Shown here in pieces: positions 53,141-61,876 of a stretch of DNA of 64,000 nucleotides. The stretch spans positions 1,644,501-1,708,500 of the forward strand of contig NZ_CP010978.1 of the NCBI RefSeq assembly GCF_000271665.2. The letters run 5' to 3'. Made by a program: the position numbers and the translations under genes. Source of the stretch: Pelosinus fermentans JBW45 (GTDB lineage: Bacteria; Bacillota; Negativicutes; DSM-13327). A model generated the notes under the pieces. That model saw only the letters and a list, made by a program, of their open reading frames with translations, did not search any database and had not been told where the DNA came from. How positions within the stretch are numbered: position 1 is the stretch's first letter; each line of letters begins with the position of its first letter.

Positions 53141-56059
53141 ATGAGTTGTTCAGATATTTCAAATGGTCCTTATTTATTGGCACCAACTACAACTGGTATG
53201 ACGGTAACTTGGGAGACTCGTTTTCCGGTTGGCGCAATAGTGTTGTATGGGATTATGGGACAGTTTGATAATAAGCTAACTGTTGAGTGTGAACGAGGAA
53301 CTCCTTGGAAGGACAATATAGAAGGAATTTGCATGTACCGAGGGATTCTTACAAATCTTAAGCCCGATACAGCGTATGTTTATAAAGTTGTATTGGAATC
53401 AGGTGAGATTAAAGAAGGTAGCTTTAAGACACTGAGTGACAATCCCGAAGAAATTCGAATTATTACCTTAAGTGATTCCCATTTATTTAAAATAAGCCGG
53501 GAGTTTACTGATGCTGTATTACAAAACAGACCGGATTTTATTATTCATTCAGGTGATATATCATTAGCCACAGGCTATCAAAAGGATGAATATACTACTA
53601 ATTGGTTTAATGAAGGAGCCCATTTTCTAAAGAATATTCCTGTTATTTATGCATTTGGCAATCATGATATTAGTCCATATTATGATGATTTTTTTATGCA
53701 TGTACAAAAGAACGTCTATCATACAGATAAAACAGGTCATAATATTTCATTTAATTATGGAGATACCCATATCGCATTTTTAGACAGTAACCCTTGGGGG
53801 CTCTTTGAAATGAATGCTGTAAATTCGGGGTTGCCCGTTGATGAAGTTACAAGAAAAAATATTGATATTACATTAACGTGGCTTCATGATGATTTAGGAT
53901 CGCCTGAGGCTCAAGACGCAATGTGGAGAATTTTAGTGCTGCACCATCCTTATACAGATGATTTTACTAATAAACATATTGTTGCGATAGCGGAAAATTA
54001 TAATGTCAATATAATAATTGCGGGACATCTGCATTATTATATTAAAAATGTATCTGTCAATCCTAAAATTGGGTCGAAAACCGTTTATATCAGCCAAGGA
54101 AGTGCTCAGGATTATGCAGTGGCACTGGACTATGGAAAGGAAGATGAAAGAATTTTACCAGATTTTCCAGAGGTGATTGCCACGGGTCAGGCAAATTATG
54201 GATGTATTACGATTAATAAGGATACTTTGATTTTCAGAAGTTATGGATTTCAAGAAGATCTAGTTGGCAGTAAACTTGTTGATGAAGTGACTCTTGTTAA
54301 AGAAGAATCCCAGGTCGCTTTATCTGGCATAACGATTAAGGCAGATTGTAGAAGAGGAACTGTAGTAATTGAAGGTTATGCTAAGAATGAAGGACGTGGT
54401 CTGGCAGTTGTAACGCTTTTAATACTAGATAACGGCAAGGAATTTATACAAAACTTATTTGGTGTCAAGGGCAAGGAACGTGTTGTGGCTTTAAATCCAG
54501 GCGAAGTAAAGAGGATTAATACTGAGTATACGATTGTAGAACCAGGGAGACATATAATAAAAGTTAGTAACACAACTCAGTTGATTGATGTTGTGCCTCC
54601 AGCTCCAATCATCTTTGAAAATTTGAGATCTAAGGTCGGTCAGGGAAAAGCTTCAAATATTATTTTTACGACAGTTGAAATCACGAATAATCAAGATGTT
54701 AGCACTTTGATTGATGTTGATTTATACATAGACAATCGAATTGTCCTAACTCAGAAAGCAGAATTGCAGTCTTATGAGAAAAAAAGTGTAGACTTCACTT
54801 ACCAACCTGCTAAAGGCGGGACCTATAAGGTCTCCATAGGAGATCTAGAATCTAAAGCGGTGACCGTTGAGGGAACTTTAAAAGGGATACCTATTATTAA
54901 AGATTTATCTGGAAATGGCAATCATGCTTTTCTTAGAGGTAAACCTAGAATAATCGCTGATAGTGATAGGGTCGTGCTATCTCTTGATAAGTATGGAGAT
55001 TATATTGAAATACCTGATAGTGAAACCTTACATGTTAAGGATGGATATACTGGCATTGTCTGGGCTAATCTCAATCGATTAGCCACAGAAGAAGAAATGG
55101 GGCATAACCCGTTGATGGTAAAGGGGATTTCCACTGGCTGGGGGGCTACCTATTTACTGAGAATGTGCGTGGAAAGAAATGGAAATATAAAATGGGGGAC
55201 ATGCTATGGAATTACTGAATACTCTTGGCAAGGGGGAAAAGCCAGTGTAGGGGATTGGGTTCAATATAGCTCTACTTTTGATAAGGAAACTGGCGGAGTA
55301 TCTTATTGCAATAAAGAAAAGGTTGCAGAAATTATTGGGATTTCAGTAGATGATCCGCTGCGCAATTGGGAAGGCGTACCACTCTTTGTTGGTTATTCTT
55401 ATATTGGACATATCATAAGAGAGATTGGCAGACCTAAATATTTCACACATCTTTCTGCAAAAATTAGTCAGGTTCGTTTTTATAAAACAAAACTTTCAGA
55501 AGATGAAATTAAAGATATCTATGAGCATCAAAATAAAGTCGGATCTAATAGTGAAGACTTGGCTGTTTGGTTAAACTTTCGGGATATTGAGACAAAGGGT
55601 ATGCACAAAACTGAATGGCGAAGACCAGCAACGTTCTATCCTTCTTACAAAACGGAGAAACGACTATGGGAATTTAAGACTCTTAGTGTCGATGCAACAA
55701 TACCAGGGATGGCCTATTTAAAAGCGATTGTGCAAGTTTCTGATGATGGAGAAACTGTAAAAGATTCTATAGGAATAGAGTTGATGAATGGCAAACAGAA
55801 AATCGATATATCCATTTTATCAAAAGCACAGTTTATAAGAATCATGACCGAGTTCCATTCTTCTGTTACTCTAGAGGGGACTTATACTCCAGAATTACAT
55901 GAATATAAAATAGGAGCCTTTTTAGGTCAATTAATAACACATATAAATTGGGGCACACGAGTTGATTGGGAAAGCGGCGAGTTTAACGGAGCTGTTGGTT
56001 TTGAACCTTTGGATAGGACTAAGGTTTTTGATGAATATACCGACGTAATCCATGGTTAG
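53141..56059 (+). CDS. Large metallophosphoesterase with C-terminal LamG-like domain
   Basis: A 972-residue protein. Residues 5-98 look like the fibronectin-like N-domain of purple acid phosphatases (GPYLLAPTTTGMTVTWET, LKPDTAYVYKV). A calcineurin-like phosphoesterase follows with D112 and H114 (SDSH), D139 (SGDI), N174-H175 (GNHD), LHHP and GHLHYY. The middle has CARDB-like beta domains (about 390-580), then a LamG/concanavalin-like module starting DLSGNGNHAFLRG (about 590-800). No signal peptide is seen, odd for such beta-rich modules. GGAGGA precedes the ATG. The substrate is unknown; an inositol-linked phosphate is suggested by neighbours. Confidence 0.8.
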   Translation: MSCSDISNGPYLLAPTTTGMTVTWETRFPVGAIVLYGIMGQFDNKLTVECERGTPWKDNIEGICMYRGILTNLKPDTAYVYKVVLESGEIKEGSFKTLSDNPEEIRIITLSDSHLFKISREFTDAVLQNRPDFIIHSGDISLATGYQKDEYTTNWFNEGAHFLKNIPVIYAFGNHDISPYYDDFFMHVQKNVYHTDKTGHNISFNYGDTHIAFLDSNPWGLFEMNAVNSGLPVDEVTRKNIDITLTWLHDDLGSPEAQDAMWRILVLHHPYTDDFTNKHIVAIAENYNVNIIIAGHLHYYIKNVSVNPKIGSKTVYISQGSAQDYAVALDYGKEDERILPDFPEVIATGQANYGCITINKDTLIFRSYGFQEDLVGSKLVDEVTLVKEESQVALSGITIKADCRRGTVVIEGYAKNEGRGLAVVTLLILDNGKEFIQNLFGVKGKERVVALNPGEVKRINTEYTIVEPGRHIIKVSNTTQLIDVVPPAPIIFENLRSKVGQGKASNIIFTTVEITNNQDVSTLIDVDLYIDNRIVLTQKAELQSYEKKSVDFTYQPAKGGTYKVSIGDLESKAVTVEGTLKGIPIIKDLSGNGNHAFLRGKPRIIADSDRVVLSLDKYGDYIEIPDSETLHVKDGYTGIVWANLNRLATEEEMGHNPLMVKGISTGWGATYLLRMCVERNGNIKWGTCYGITEYSWQGGKASVGDWVQYSSTFDKETGGVSYCNKEKVAEIIGISVDDPLRNWEGVPLFVGYSYIGHIIREIGRPKYFTHLSAKISQVRFYKTKLSEDEIKDIYEHQNKVGSNSEDLAVWLNFRDIETKGMHKTEWRRPATFYPSYKTEKRLWEFKTLSVDATIPGMAYLKAIVQVSDDGETVKDSIGIELMNGKQKIDISILSKAQFIRIMTEFHSSVTLEGTYTPELHEYKIGAFLGQLITHINWGTRVDWESGEFNGAVGFEPLDRTKVFDEYTDVIHG

Positions 56060-56149
56060 CGGATTAATCATATGGACGGGCTGCTTTTACTAGATATTCT
56101 TGATTAAGGCTTTTAGCAGAGTCTGGTGTACAATCATTTTTGATACGAT

Positions 56150-56192
56150 ATAGCTCAGCAGGTTGTTAACGTGTTTAAATCTGCTGAGCTAT
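56150..56192 (+). other. Perfect hairpin before the first phytase
   Basis: ATAGCTCAGCAG (56150-56161) and CTGCTGAGCTAT (56181-56192) pair perfectly around a 19-base loop. AAAAGA, not a T-run, follows. It may end the phosphatase messenger or act in the phytase leader. Confidence 0.6.
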
Positions 56193-56312
56193 AAAAGACG
56201 AAATATTCAATTTATTATAACTCTATTGTGGAATAAAAATGTGAAAGGAGGGGATTTACAGAAAGAACAGGTATTCAGTCACTAAAATAAATCTAAATGG
56301 GGAGGGTTTTTC

Positions 56313-57272
56313 ATGAAAAGGACATTAGCCAGTAAGAAACTATTTTTTGCACTATTGTTAACATTATTATTACTTTGTCAGGTGACATTGGTGGCGATTG
56401 CTAACGAGGTCCCAAAGGGGCCAGTTCTGAAAGTTGATCGTCAAGATATTTCACAGTTGCCTAGAAACTTTAGAATTACGAATGATCCATTTAAAGGTAC
56501 TTTGAAAGATGGTAGTATACCTTCTAGAGTTGGCATAGATAAAGTAAGGGCATCAGCAAGCAGTATATTTTCTGAAAAGGAATTTGAACAAGTTCTTGCA
56601 AGGCTTCCTGTCTCTAGCAAAAACGTAATTGTTTTAGATTTGCGTCAGGAGTCTCACGGTTATTTGAATGGGACAGCAGTAAGCTGGTTTTTACCGAACA
56701 ACTGGGGGAATGATGGTAAGAACCTTGAAGAGGTTACAGCAATTGAGCGTGCTCAACTTGATAAAGCGTTAGTTAATTCCCCGACTACAGTGTACAATTT
56801 TGACGATAATAAGAATGTCCTTACGACTAGTTACCAAATGGATGTGACAAGTGCACGTACAGAAGAGCAAATGGTTAAGGACCACGGTGCAGGATACTAC
56901 CGGCTTGCCTTAGCAGATCATTTTCGTCCGGAAGACAAAGATGTAGATACTTTCATTGAATGGTATAAGAAATTGCCTAAAGATGCTTGGCTGCATATTC
57001 ACTGTTTCGCTGGTATGGGACGTACTACCGTTTTTATGAATATGGTGGATATATTACAAAATGCTAAGCAAGTCAGCTTTAACGATATTGTAGGTCGCCA
57101 GGGACTGATTGGTATTGTTGACCTTCGCGATATTGACGGCAAACTAAACTGGAAGCGTAAAGCTTATATCGAACGTCTGCAATTTACGAAACATTTTTAT
57201 GAGTATGTAAAACAAAGTCCTAAGGATTTTCCGGTAAAGTACTCGGAATGGGCTAAAAAGCACGACTATTAA
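56313..57272 (+). CDS. PTP-like phytase (inositol polyphosphatase), copy 1
   Basis: A 319-residue exported cysteine phosphatase. A signal peptide (residues 1-31, core FFALLLTLLLLCQVTLVAIA) is followed by the PTP-like phytase pattern: KVDRQDISQLPRNFR, DLRQESHGYLNG, the general-acid loop ADHFRP and the P-loop HCFAGMGRTT with nucleophile C231 and R237. Proteins of this group, known from Selenomonas, remove phosphates from inositol hexakisphosphate stepwise. The P-loop Phe and Met differ from HCEAGVGRTT of the best-known enzymes. GGGGAGGG precedes the ATG. Confidence 0.9.
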   Translation: MKRTLASKKLFFALLLTLLLLCQVTLVAIANEVPKGPVLKVDRQDISQLPRNFRITNDPFKGTLKDGSIPSRVGIDKVRASASSIFSEKEFEQVLARLPVSSKNVIVLDLRQESHGYLNGTAVSWFLPNNWGNDGKNLEEVTAIERAQLDKALVNSPTTVYNFDDNKNVLTTSYQMDVTSARTEEQMVKDHGAGYYRLALADHFRPEDKDVDTFIEWYKKLPKDAWLHIHCFAGMGRTTVFMNMVDILQNAKQVSFNDIVGRQGLIGIVDLRDIDGKLNWKRKAYIERLQFTKHFYEYVKQSPKDFPVKYSEWAKKHDY

Positions 57273-57333
57273 TTCGCTATAAGCAATGTTTGTACTTAAC
57301 AATGAAGTAAAAAAATAAGTGGAGCGAGAAACA

Positions 57334-58281
57334 ATGAAAAAAATGGCAAAGGGTAATTTAGTTTTAACTATTCTATTAACCATAGCGATGCTTTTGCAAG
57401 CACCGTTCTTAACACTAGCCGCTGAGCCTGCACCTGGAGTAACTATTTTGAAGGTTGACAGGGACGATATATTGCAATTGCCTAAGGACTTTAGAATAGC
57501 AAATGATGCTTTTAAACAGTTAAGTACGGATTTTAAAATGCCTTCAAGATTTGGTATGGACAAGCTAAATCTTTCAGGCAGTAGTTACTATTCTCAATTA
57601 GAATTTGCAAAAATGCTGACAAAATTGCCTCAAGATCGGTTAGTTATCTTGGATTTGCGCTTAGAGCCTCATGGCTATTTAGATGGTATGGGGGTAAGCT
57701 GGTACAGTGCTTACAAAAGGGCTAATTGGGGGAAGAGTTCTGCCGAATTGGAAATAATCGAAAGAAATTTATTGGATAGTACATTAGCTGGTTCTGTTGA
57801 AGTAGCTCGTCTTGATTCTGAGAAATCGATTGCTTCTAAGACTGAACTAAATGTTACCCATGCACTTACGGAAGGCGATTTAGCAGCGCTATTTGGAGTA
57901 AAATATTTCCGAATTTACGTTGCTGACTATACTAAACCAACGGATGAAAATGTGGATCAATTTCTGAATTTCTATCAAAAACTTCCGAAAGATGCTTGGC
58001 TGCATTTACACTGTGAAGCGGGTGAAGGACGTACTACTGTATTTATGGCAATGGTAGATATGCTACATAATGCAAAAGATGTTAGCTACGATGATATTAT
58101 GTCCCGTCAATGGTTAATTGGCGGTCAAGATATCCGGAAATCAACATCAAAAGATCCATTGAAAAAAGTGGGTTATGCGGATCGTGCTGCATTTACGAAG
58201 CATTTTTATGACTATGTATCACAAAGACCTAATGATTCTATGACTTGGACTGAATGGGCAAAGCAACATAAATACAATTGA
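57334..58281 (+). CDS. PTP-like phytase, copy 2
   Basis: A 315-residue paralogue of the preceding gene, with a signal peptide (NLVLTILLTIAMLLQAPFLTLAAE), KVDRDDILQLPKDFR, DLRLEPHGYLDG, acid loop ADYTKP and the P-loop HCEAGEGRTT (C227, R233), which is the closest of the three to classical phytases. The ATG at 57334 is preferred to GTG at 57319. It follows copy 1 by 61 bases and is probably co-transcribed. It acts in the periplasm. Confidence 0.92.
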   Translation: MKKMAKGNLVLTILLTIAMLLQAPFLTLAAEPAPGVTILKVDRDDILQLPKDFRIANDAFKQLSTDFKMPSRFGMDKLNLSGSSYYSQLEFAKMLTKLPQDRLVILDLRLEPHGYLDGMGVSWYSAYKRANWGKSSAELEIIERNLLDSTLAGSVEVARLDSEKSIASKTELNVTHALTEGDLAALFGVKYFRIYVADYTKPTDENVDQFLNFYQKLPKDAWLHLHCEAGEGRTTVFMAMVDMLHNAKDVSYDDIMSRQWLIGGQDIRKSTSKDPLKKVGYADRAAFTKHFYDYVSQRPNDSMTWTEWAKQHKYN

Positions 58282-58321
58282 AGATTTATCTTAGCGGGAT
58301 TGAATCATGTAATGGGAAAAG

Positions 58322-58368
58322 CCCTCGAACTGGGAGTCATAGAGCAGCAACTCTATCCCGGTCGAGGA
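58322..58368 (+). other. Stable stem between phytase copy 2 and the porin gene
   Basis: CCTCGA...GGGA...AGAG pairs with CTCT...TCCC...TCGAGG as a three-segment hairpin. No T-run follows, so it is either a weak terminator or an RNA stability element. Confidence 0.55.
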
Positions 58369-58491
58369 CCTTATCCATATAGAAACCAATATAATAATAC
58401 TATTTATTGTGAGGATAGTAAAGAAGTATAGGGTTATATTACATGCTTTTTGGAATTAGCAATATTATTTTTAAAAAAGCGGAGGAAGTAA

Positions 58492-59439
58492 GTGAATAAA
58501 AATATGATCACCGCTGTTGTACTAGCAGCGATTATGATGTCAACTGTCCAGGTTTATGCTAGTGCTGGTCCTATTAAAATTACAGGATCGACAAAGACCG
58601 GATATGAACGTACGGAAGATAATGAATATAAGTCCAAGAGCGAAATCAAGGTTTATATGACTAGCGAGCTTGATGATAGAACTACGGTAGGGCTTGATTT
58701 AAAATTCAAGAATTCAAACAATAATACAGCTAACTCTGAGTCAAACTCCATTACGCTTTATGACGTGTGGGTAGAGAGCAAGCTAAATAATACTATGGCG
58801 CTGCGTCTTGGAAGTCAACCTATTGATATAGGTAAGGGTTTATGGATGTCTGCTAATGGTGTAACTGGTGCCATGTTATCCGCGAAACTTAATAAAGCTA
58901 ACTTAATTAGAGTATTTGCCGGTCGGGATCAGCAGGAAGATACGGTCTACGATGCCAAGAGTCGTACTAAAATAAACTTTACTAGTGAAATACAATACTT
59001 GGCTTGGGACAATGCTTTCGAAAAGGGAATTGGAGGTGTTTATTTTGGAAAGCAAGACAAGGATAAATATGTAGCTGTACATGGCAAGTATGAATTTGCT
59101 TCACAAACGACAGTAAGCAGTGAATACATAAATAATAATCACAGTAAGACAAAAGCCTATGTAGTCGAATTGGAAAATGGCAGCACGAAAAAGGTTGGTG
59201 ATTTTAAGTACACCCTGTCTTACATGGATGCTGATGCAGGAATTTTTAGAGATGCCAATTATACAGATTATGATGACCAGTATACTGAGAATGGATTTAA
59301 AGGAGTTGGCGCAGCAATTTCTTATAAAGTATCCAAAGCAGGTACCCTCACATTCGAAAAATGGTGGGGAGAAAAGACGGCCGCTGCAGATCATGGTACT
59401 TTCATCTGTTCGTCGCTAAAACTGAGTACTAAGTTCTAA
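58492..59439 (+). CDS. Outer-membrane porin-like beta-barrel
   Basis: A 315-residue exported protein with a signal peptide (MITAVVLAAIMMSTVQVYASA) and alternating polar/apolar strands (KITGSTKTGYER, SEIKVYMTSELDDRTTVGLDLKF, MALRLGSQPIDIGKGLWM) ending in a C-terminal phenylalanine (KLSTKF), as outer-membrane barrels do. It has no SLH anchor domain. The start is GTG at 58492 after GGAGGAAG. Set among three phytases, it may let phytate or inositol phosphates through the outer membrane. It is direct evidence for a diderm cell. Confidence 0.82.
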   Translation: MNKNMITAVVLAAIMMSTVQVYASAGPIKITGSTKTGYERTEDNEYKSKSEIKVYMTSELDDRTTVGLDLKFKNSNNNTANSESNSITLYDVWVESKLNNTMALRLGSQPIDIGKGLWMSANGVTGAMLSAKLNKANLIRVFAGRDQQEDTVYDAKSRTKINFTSEIQYLAWDNAFEKGIGGVYFGKQDKDKYVAVHGKYEFASQTTVSSEYINNNHSKTKAYVVELENGSTKKVGDFKYTLSYMDADAGIFRDANYTDYDDQYTENGFKGVGAAISYKVSKAGTLTFEKWWGEKTAAADHGTFICSSLKLSTKF

Positions 59440-59502
59440 TCGATAATCAGATAAAATTCTCAAATCTTTCGTTCTATCGCCACTATACGAGGAGGAGTTA
59501 TT

Positions 59503-60471
59503 ATGAAAAAAATCATATCATTCGTATTCATGTTAACCATGTTACTCGCTTGTGAATCAGTTCTATTTGCTGCTGAACCAGCAATGCAGACTGTGCAGGA
59601 AACGCCAATCTGGCGAATTGACAATAAAAACATCTCCACGATGCCAAAAAGCTTTAGGATGGCAACTGATCCATTTCAAAATAAAAAGATAAAAGGGGAA
59701 TTACCATCTAGACTCGGTTTGGAAAATCTGCATATTTCAGGGAGCTCTGAATTTTCCTTTGCATCTTATGATAAGATGATAGAAAAAATAAAGTCAGTAG
59801 CTTCTGGTCCGATTTATATAGTTGATTTGCGCCAGGAATCTCATGGCTTTGTAAATGGTATTGCGGTAAGTGCGTATATTAGCCGTGATTGGATAAATGT
59901 AGGTAAATCAACTGCCCAAGTTGAAAAAGACGAAAAAGCGTGGTTAAGATCTGCTTTAAAGGCTCCTATAGAAATTTCTGTCTTAGATGATGATAAAAAC
60001 GCTTATGAAACTTATAAAATAGTAGTTGATAACGCACTCACCGAAAAAGAATTTGTAACTTCTCGTGGACAAAATTACCTGCGAATTCAAGCCACTGATC
60101 ACTCTTCATTTACAAATGAACAAGTTAACGATTTTGTGAAGTTTTACAAGAAATTACCTCAAGATGCTTGGATACATTTTCATTGTATGGCTGGTGAAGG
60201 GCGTACCACTCAAATCATGGTAATGTATGACATTCTTCGCAATGGAAAACAGGTGAGTTTCGAGGACATTGTAAATCGTCAATATTTGCTTGGTGGGAAC
60301 AATGCTACCAAAATAACTGTATCTAACGAAAAGGATTCTTATAAGGTGCCTCTCTATAAGGAAAAGGTTAAACTTTTGAAAAAGTTTTATGAGTATGTAA
60401 CAACAAGTCCTGATGATTTGCCAATTAGTTGGTCGAAATGGATTAAAGAACATAATCAGGACGAAGAATAA
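59503..60471 (+). CDS. PTP-like phytase, copy 3
   Basis: A 322-residue third paralogue with a signal peptide (IISFVFMLTMLLACESVLFAAE), RIDNKNISTMPKSFR, DLRQESHGFVNG, acid loop TDHSSF and the P-loop HCMAGEGRTT (C228, R234). It differs from copies 1 and 2 by more than they differ from each other near the C-terminus, so product or substrate preference may differ. AGGAGGAG precedes the ATG, 63 bases after the porin stop. Confidence 0.9.
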   Translation: MKKIISFVFMLTMLLACESVLFAAEPAMQTVQETPIWRIDNKNISTMPKSFRMATDPFQNKKIKGELPSRLGLENLHISGSSEFSFASYDKMIEKIKSVASGPIYIVDLRQESHGFVNGIAVSAYISRDWINVGKSTAQVEKDEKAWLRSALKAPIEISVLDDDKNAYETYKIVVDNALTEKEFVTSRGQNYLRIQATDHSSFTNEQVNDFVKFYKKLPQDAWIHFHCMAGEGRTTQIMVMYDILRNGKQVSFEDIVNRQYLLGGNNATKITVSNEKDSYKVPLYKEKVKLLKKFYEYVTTSPDDLPISWSKWIKEHNQDEE

Positions 60472-60592
60472 GCATTACATATTATAAGCTAAGTGGGCTG
60501 AGCCCTAAAATGAGCTTAGCCTCTCTTTCCTGCATATTAGATAAAAACATGCTAGTGTAAATAAAAGAAAATTTTAATGAGGTGATCTTCAA

Positions 60593-61720
60593 ATGAAAAC
60601 ATGTAGAAAAATATGTGCAGCTTTATTAGTTACTTCCTTCATGGGGTTTGGCTGGGGAGGTTGTAATATTTCTGAAGCAGCAAAGAATTATCACGATGTT
60701 GCTGTTCAGGCAGATTATGAAACTGATGCTGTTGTAGCAGGTAATGATGCCGCAGATGATCCGGCTATATGGGTTCATCCTCGAAACCCTTCTAAAAGTA
60801 CTATTATTGCTACTAATAAACAGGGAGGCCTTCTTGTTTATGATTTAAAAGGTAAGGAATTATATAATGTCAAAGTTGGAAAGCCGAATAATGTTGATGT
60901 ACGTTACAGTTTTCCCCTTGGCAAGGAAAAGATTGATATTGCTGCTGCTACTGATAGATCCCAAAAAAATGGGCTGCTTATTTATAAAATAAACTCAGAG
61001 ACGGGTAAATTGACGAATATCGCAGCAAGAGATATATTTGCCAAGATGAAAGTAGTATATGGATTTTCTTTGTACCATAGCTTGAAAACTGGTAAATACT
61101 ACGCTCTTATATCTGGATATGAAGGTGAATTTGAGCAATATGAACTATTTGATAACGGAGAGGGGAAAATTGATGCTAAACTGGTTCGTTCTTTAGAAAT
61201 CGGCAGTATTTCTGAAGGTTTAGTAGCTGATGATGAATATGGTTGCTTCTATATTTCTGAAGAAAATGTTGGAATATGGAAATATGGTGCTGAGCCCAAT
61301 GCAGGAACTAAGCGTGTTCAGGTTGATTCTGTCGGTGTTGGTCATTTAATTGCAGATGTTGAAGGATTAACGATTTATTACGCACGTAATGGAAAAGGGC
61401 ACTTAATAGCCTCTAGCCAAGGAAATAACAGTTATAATATCTATGATCGAAGCGGAATCAATTCATACATTGGCAGTTTTTCTATTGATGATGGTAAAGT
61501 TGATGGAACTAATGATACGGACGGCATTGATGTTATCAGTTTTGAACTGGCGAAGGAATTTCCTAATGGTCTATTTATTGCTCAAGATGGTGAAAATATG
61601 GACGGTGATAAGAAATTAAACCAAAACTTTAAAATAGTAAGGTGGGAAAAAATTTCTCGAGCCCTTCCTGGCATATTATTGGATAATACAGTGAATCCGC
61701 GACACTTGAAAAGGCAATAA
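60593..61720 (+). CDS. Beta-propeller 3-phytase
   Basis: A 375-residue exported enzyme of the Ca2+-dependent beta-propeller phytase family. The hallmark DDPAIWVHPRNPSKSTIIATNKQGGLLVYDLKG (starting at about residue 55) and the later ISEGLVADDEYGCFYISEENVGIWKY, VEGLTIYY and DGIDV segments form blades and metal sites. A signal ends near GWGGC (C24), so it may be a lipoprotein, although the lipobox is weak. It is unrelated in fold to the neighbouring cysteine phytases but has the same substrate. GAGGTGAT precedes the ATG. Confidence 0.92.
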   Translation: MKTCRKICAALLVTSFMGFGWGGCNISEAAKNYHDVAVQADYETDAVVAGNDAADDPAIWVHPRNPSKSTIIATNKQGGLLVYDLKGKELYNVKVGKPNNVDVRYSFPLGKEKIDIAAATDRSQKNGLLIYKINSETGKLTNIAARDIFAKMKVVYGFSLYHSLKTGKYYALISGYEGEFEQYELFDNGEGKIDAKLVRSLEIGSISEGLVADDEYGCFYISEENVGIWKYGAEPNAGTKRVQVDSVGVGHLIADVEGLTIYYARNGKGHLIASSQGNNSYNIYDRSGINSYIGSFSIDDGKVDGTNDTDGIDVISFELAKEFPNGLFIAQDGENMDGDKKLNQNFKIVRWEKISRALPGILLDNTVNPRHLKRQ

Positions 61721-61731
61721 CCAAAGCTAAA

Positions 61732-61759
61732 TCCCTTGAAGTTGTTATGGCTTCAAGGG
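61732..61759 (+). other. Hairpin after the beta-propeller phytase gene
   Basis: TCCCTTGAAG (61732-61741) and CTTCAAGGGA (61750-61759) pair perfectly with an 8-base loop; AAAAATTATT follows. It is a probable transcript end or stability element. Confidence 0.6.
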
Positions 61760-61876
61760 AAAAATTATTAGATATCGTTTCTCTGTGCGGCTTATAACTT
61801 TAGATATTGATATATTTACAGGGATAAATTTGACTGGGATTTGATGTCAAATATAAATACGAAAGGTGAGGAATTT

